From NCBI RefSeq assembly GCF_041052385.1, contig NZ_CP163439.1, forward strand, positions 868,001 to 932,000: a stretch of 64,000 nt of DNA, in the 5' to 3' direction. Numbering within the stretch: position 1 is the first letter of the stretch; each line of letters opens with the position of its first letter. Source of the stretch: Streptomyces sp. R28 (GTDB lineage: Bacteria > Actinomycetota > Actinomycetes > Streptomycetales > Streptomycetaceae). The notes below the pieces were generated by a model. That model was given only the letters and a program-made list of their open reading frames with translations. It was not told the DNA's origin and did no database searches. The translations under genes and the position numbers were made by a program. This document shows, in pieces, positions 61,631 through 64,000 of this stretch.

Positions 61631-62932
61631 GTGGGGGACGGAGCGATCGATCGCGGGGCGGCCGGGCTGACGAGCCTGCGCCGCTACACGTGGTGGACCG
61701 TGCCGGGCATGACCGCGGGTGTGCTGGCCGTCTTCGTCGGCGCGTGGGTCCTCGACGGCGACGTCCCGCTGTGGGCCCGCGTCCCGGCCGCCGCCGCGCT
61801 GACGGTCGAGGTGGGGGCGAGCGTCGTACTGCTGAGCCGGCGGCTGGCGCTCCTGCCGGTGACCGACGCGCCCCCCGACGGACCGCCCGCGGGCCTGCTG
61901 ATCGCCGCCGCAGGGGCCGCAGTCGTGCTGGCGGCACTCCCCCTCGCCCTGCGCGACTACGGGCTGTGGCCGGTCGCGCCCGCCCTGGTGGTGGCGCTCC
62001 TCGCGACGTACCTCCCACCGCACCGCAGGCGGCTGCTGATCGCGGGCGCCGTGGCCCTCGCACCGCTGCCCGGGGGCCTGGCAAGCCTGGTCGCGGAGGA
62101 CGGGGAGTTGGCGTACGCCGCGCTGTTCCCGGCCGGGCTGGTTGCCTTCACGGCCTGGGTGACACTCGGCCCGCTGTGGGCCTGGGACACGGCACGGCGA
62201 CTGGACGAGGCGCGGCGACTGGAAGCGGAGCTGGCGGTCAAGGAGGAACGGCTGCGGTTCGCCGCCGACCTGCACGACATCCAAGGCCATCACCTCCAAG
62301 TGATCGCTCTGAAGGGCGAATTGGCGGCGCGGCTCGTCGAGCTGGACCCGGCGCGTGCCGCCGCGGAGTTGAAGGAGATACGGCGGCTGGCGGCGGACAC
62401 CCTCAGCGACACCCGGGCCGTGGTGCAGGGGTACCGCCGAACGACCCTGGAGGACGAGATCACCAACGCGACGCGGGTGCTGGCCGCCGCCGACATCGAC
62501 GCGCGGATGGCCGTCGACCCCGGTGCCGCGGCCGCCCGCCTCACGGACTCCGCCCGCCACCTCCTCGGTCTGGTGATGCGGGAGGCCACCACCAACGTGC
62601 TCCGGCACAGCCGGGCCGGGCGCGCCGAGGTCGACTACCGGATCGCCGGCGGTTTCGCCCGCCTGCGGGTGAGCAATGATGGCGCCGAGGAGCATCCCGC
62701 CGCCCTGGAGGGCACGGGCCTGCGCGCCCTCGCCGAGCGGCTGGAGGCGGCCGGCGGCGAGCTGACCTGGACCCACGACGGTGACCGCTTCGAGGTCGCG
62801 GCGGCGCTTCCGGCGAACCCACCGGGGTCCACGGGGCCGCCAGGGTTGACGGGGTCAATGGGGCCCACGGGGCCGACGGAAGCGCAGGAATCGCCGCAAT
62901 CGCCGAACCCCGCGGACGGAGCCGCCCGATGA
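61631..62932 (+). CDS. NarL-type sensor histidine kinase (DesK-like)
   Basis: This 433-residue sensor kinase is of the HisKA_3 type. An N-terminal membrane region (residues about 15-190) has five to six helices and no obvious extracellular domain, as in membrane-state sensors like DesK. The phospho-acceptor region is FAADLHDIQGHHLQV. The ATPase part has LLGLVMREATTNVLRHSRA and EGTGLRALAERLE-type G-boxes. A collagen-like Gly-Pro-Thr tail (GPPGLTGSMGPTGPT) precedes the stop. The start is GTG 61631; an in-frame ATG at 61601 is the alternative. The ATGA overlap with the regulator gene shows coupling. Confidence 0.88.
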   Translation: MGDGAIDRGAAGLTSLRRYTWWTVPGMTAGVLAVFVGAWVLDGDVPLWARVPAAAALTVEVGASVVLLSRRLALLPVTDAPPDGPPAGLLIAAAGAAVVLAALPLALRDYGLWPVAPALVVALLATYLPPHRRRLLIAGAVALAPLPGGLASLVAEDGELAYAALFPAGLVAFTAWVTLGPLWAWDTARRLDEARRLEAELAVKEERLRFAADLHDIQGHHLQVIALKGELAARLVELDPARAAAELKEIRRLAADTLSDTRAVVQGYRRTTLEDEITNATRVLAAADIDARMAVDPGAAAARLTDSARHLLGLVMREATTNVLRHSRAGRAEVDYRIAGGFARLRVSNDGAEEHPAALEGTGLRALAERLEAAGGELTWTHDGDRFEVAAALPANPPGSTGPPGLTGSMGPTGPTEAQESPQSPNPADGAAR

Positions 62933-63531
62933 TCCGCCTGCTGATCGCCGACGACGAGGACCTGCTCAGAAGCGCCCTGGCCGCCCTGCTCGCGCTGGAG
63001 CCGGACCTCACCGTCGTCGCCGAGGCGGCCACCTCCACCGAGGCGGTACGGCTGGCCCGTGCGCACCGCCCCGACATCGCCGTCCTCGACCTGGAGATGC
63101 CGCCCACCGACGGGCTGCGCGCCGCCGAGGAGATCCGGGCCGAACTGGCCACGCAGATCGTCATGGTGACGCGGCACGCCCGACCCGCCGTGCTGCGCCG
63201 GGCGCTGGCCGCAGGCGTACGCGGCTTCGTCCCCAAGACGACCCAGGCGGCCCGACTGGCCGAGATCATCCGTGACATCGCCGACGGCCGACGCTACGTC
63301 GACCCGGACATCGCGGCCTCCGCGCTGACCGAGGACGACTGTCCCCTCACCGACCGCGAACTTCAGGTCCTGCGCGCCGCCCGCACCGGCGCGTCGATCG
63401 CCGAGATCGCCACCGACGTCCACCTCGCCCCCGGCACGGTCCGCAACTACCTCTCCGCCGCCATGTCCAAGCTCGGCACCCCGACCCGGCATGCGGCCGC
63501 CCACCGTGCCTGGGAGCAGGGCTGGATCTAG
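62929..63531 (+). CDS. LuxR/NarL family response regulator
   Basis: This 200-residue regulator has a receiver domain with the acidic pocket (ADDED near residue 7), the phospho-Asp in AVLDLEMP (about residue 54), the Thr in MVTRHARPA and the Lys in FVPKTT. The C-terminal LuxR-type helix-turn-helix is LTDRELQVLRAA followed by IAEIATDVHLAPGTVRNYLSAAMSKLG. It is encoded with its kinase by ATGA overlap. Its target includes its own promoter, if the inverted repeat upstream of the kinase is the box. A membrane-fluidity or lipid role is suggested by analogy with DesR; this is not shown. Confidence 0.93.
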   Translation: MIRLLIADDEDLLRSALAALLALEPDLTVVAEAATSTEAVRLARAHRPDIAVLDLEMPPTDGLRAAEEIRAELATQIVMVTRHARPAVLRRALAAGVRGFVPKTTQAARLAEIIRDIADGRRYVDPDIAASALTEDDCPLTDRELQVLRAARTGASIAEIATDVHLAPGTVRNYLSAAMSKLGTPTRHAAAHRAWEQGWI

Positions 63532-63600
63532 GCCGGATTCTCGGCCGGTTCTTCGCCCGGTTCTCGCCGGGACCGGCACCCCGCTCCCTCACCCGAGGTT

Positions 63601-64000
63601 TCACGGCCGCCCGGGAGCCAGCGGCTTCACGGCGGCCCCCGGAGCCCGCCTCCTCGGCACCGCCACGGCGCCGGACGCCGCGGCCTCGATGAGGCGGCGG
63701 AAGGTGGGGCACTCCATGTGGCTCGGCGCGGGGCAGGCCGCGGCGTGGTGCAGGGAGTCGCGCAGGACGCCCAGTTCGCGGATCCTTCGGTCCAGTTCCT
63801 CCGCCTTGGCCGCGAGCATCTGCCGGTCGATGCGGGGCTGTCCGTCCGGTGCGAACATGTGCGCGATCTCGTCGAGCGAGAAGCCGGCGGTCCGGCCCAT
63901 CGCGATCAGCGCCAGGCGCTCCAGCACGCCGGGGTCGTACTGACGGCGCAGCCCTCGCCTGCCGGTGGAGGCGATCAGCCCCTTTTCCTCGTAGTACCGC
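63601..64000 (-). CDS. MerR family transcriptional regulator (partial)
   Basis: The last 133 or so residues are visible; the N-terminal end lies beyond the right edge. The fragment begins RYYEEKGLIASTGRRGLRRQY, the second half of the MerR helix-turn-helix wing, then VLERLALIAMGRTAGFSLDEIAHMF. The long coiled coil with DRQMLAAKAEELDRRI follows. CPAPSHMECPTFRRLIEAAASG near the C-terminus has two Cys and a His that may bind metal or an electrophile. It is convergent with the response regulator gene, 69 bases away. Target unknown. Confidence 0.87.
   Translation of the reverse strand, partial: RYYEEKGLIASTGRRGLRRQYDPGVLERLALIAMGRTAGFSLDEIAHMFAPDGQPRIDRQMLAAKAEELDRRIRELGVLRDSLHHAAACPAPSHMECPTFRRLIEAAASGAVAVPRRRAPGAAVKPLAPGRP

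Noticed and set aside
62821..62880. Collagen-like Gly-Pro-Thr end of the histidine kinase as a functional domain
   Set aside because: It is short (about 20 residues), and such tails are common low-complexity linkers in GC-rich genomes.

Overview
The window is chromosomal DNA from a Streptomyces or a very close actinomycete. The GC content is very high, and several genes use GTG or TTG starts. Genes in operons overlap by four bases (ATGA or GTGA). Recognisable Streptomyces families include a secreted phospholipase A2, an SCO2400-type zinc-ribbon protein, a class F sortase, ROK-regulated sugar ABC operons and GH15 trehalase. I see no rRNA, tRNA, CRISPR array, insertion sequence or prophage.

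Layout. 0-5 kb: an FtsX-type ABC exporter operon (cut by the left edge), divergent from a TetR gene that leads a small DUF4865 / DUF1272 / tautomerase operon. 4.9-7.3 kb: a plant-like (class II) ketol-acid reductoisomerase divergent from an IlvY-like LysR regulator, with operator-like repeats between them. 7.3-11.1 kb: RpiB-like isomerase, ROK regulator, AlkB dioxygenase and RlmG-like rRNA methyltransferase. 11.1-13.8 kb: a DeoR-controlled amino-sugar/tagatose module (class II aldolase plus SIS isomerase). 14-16.6 kb: GH15 trehalase, then the fused tails of two siderophore genes, which I read as a deletion scar. 16.6-20.3 kb: a copper module (secreted metal-associated protein, CopZ, CopA) around CsoR-like boxes. 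20.4 kb: secreted phospholipase A2. 20.9-27.5 kb: a sugar-uptake operon (oxidoreductase, DUF6807 protein, cupin, binding protein, two permeases, YesL-like protein) whose binding-protein gene carries a frameshift. 27.8-34.8 kb: a complete galactoside operon (binding protein, two permeases, GH35 enzyme, ROK regulator).

35-40.3 kb: PolX, a DegT aminotransferase, a CelD/FemAB-like acetyltransferase and a methyltransferase. 40.4-44.4 kb: a tightly coupled three-gene PLP operon. It encodes a type III decarboxylase-fold enzyme, a cysteine-synthase/rhodanese fusion and a SufS-like desulfurase, all with active-site residues intact. This is the best candidate here for an undescribed pathway, probably a sulfur-transfer route to a modified amino acid. 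44.6-50.3 kb: VOC protein, HtpG, class F sortase with a repeat-bearing secreted protein, and an acyltransferase. 50.3-57.5 kb: TetR, a secreted dipeptidase-like protein with a C-terminal F5/8 domain, methyltransferase, CPBP protease, dihydrolipoyl dehydrogenase and the SCO2400-type protein. 57.6-64 kb: a large Tat-exported propeller/amidohydrolase, a membrane protein, a NarL-type two-component system and a MerR-type regulator cut by the right edge.

Most genes look like core or lineage-conserved metabolism. The less ordinary parts are the PLP/sulfur operon, the sortase/repeat-protein pair, the plant-like KARI with IlvY, the siderophore deletion scar and the frameshifted sugar-binding protein.
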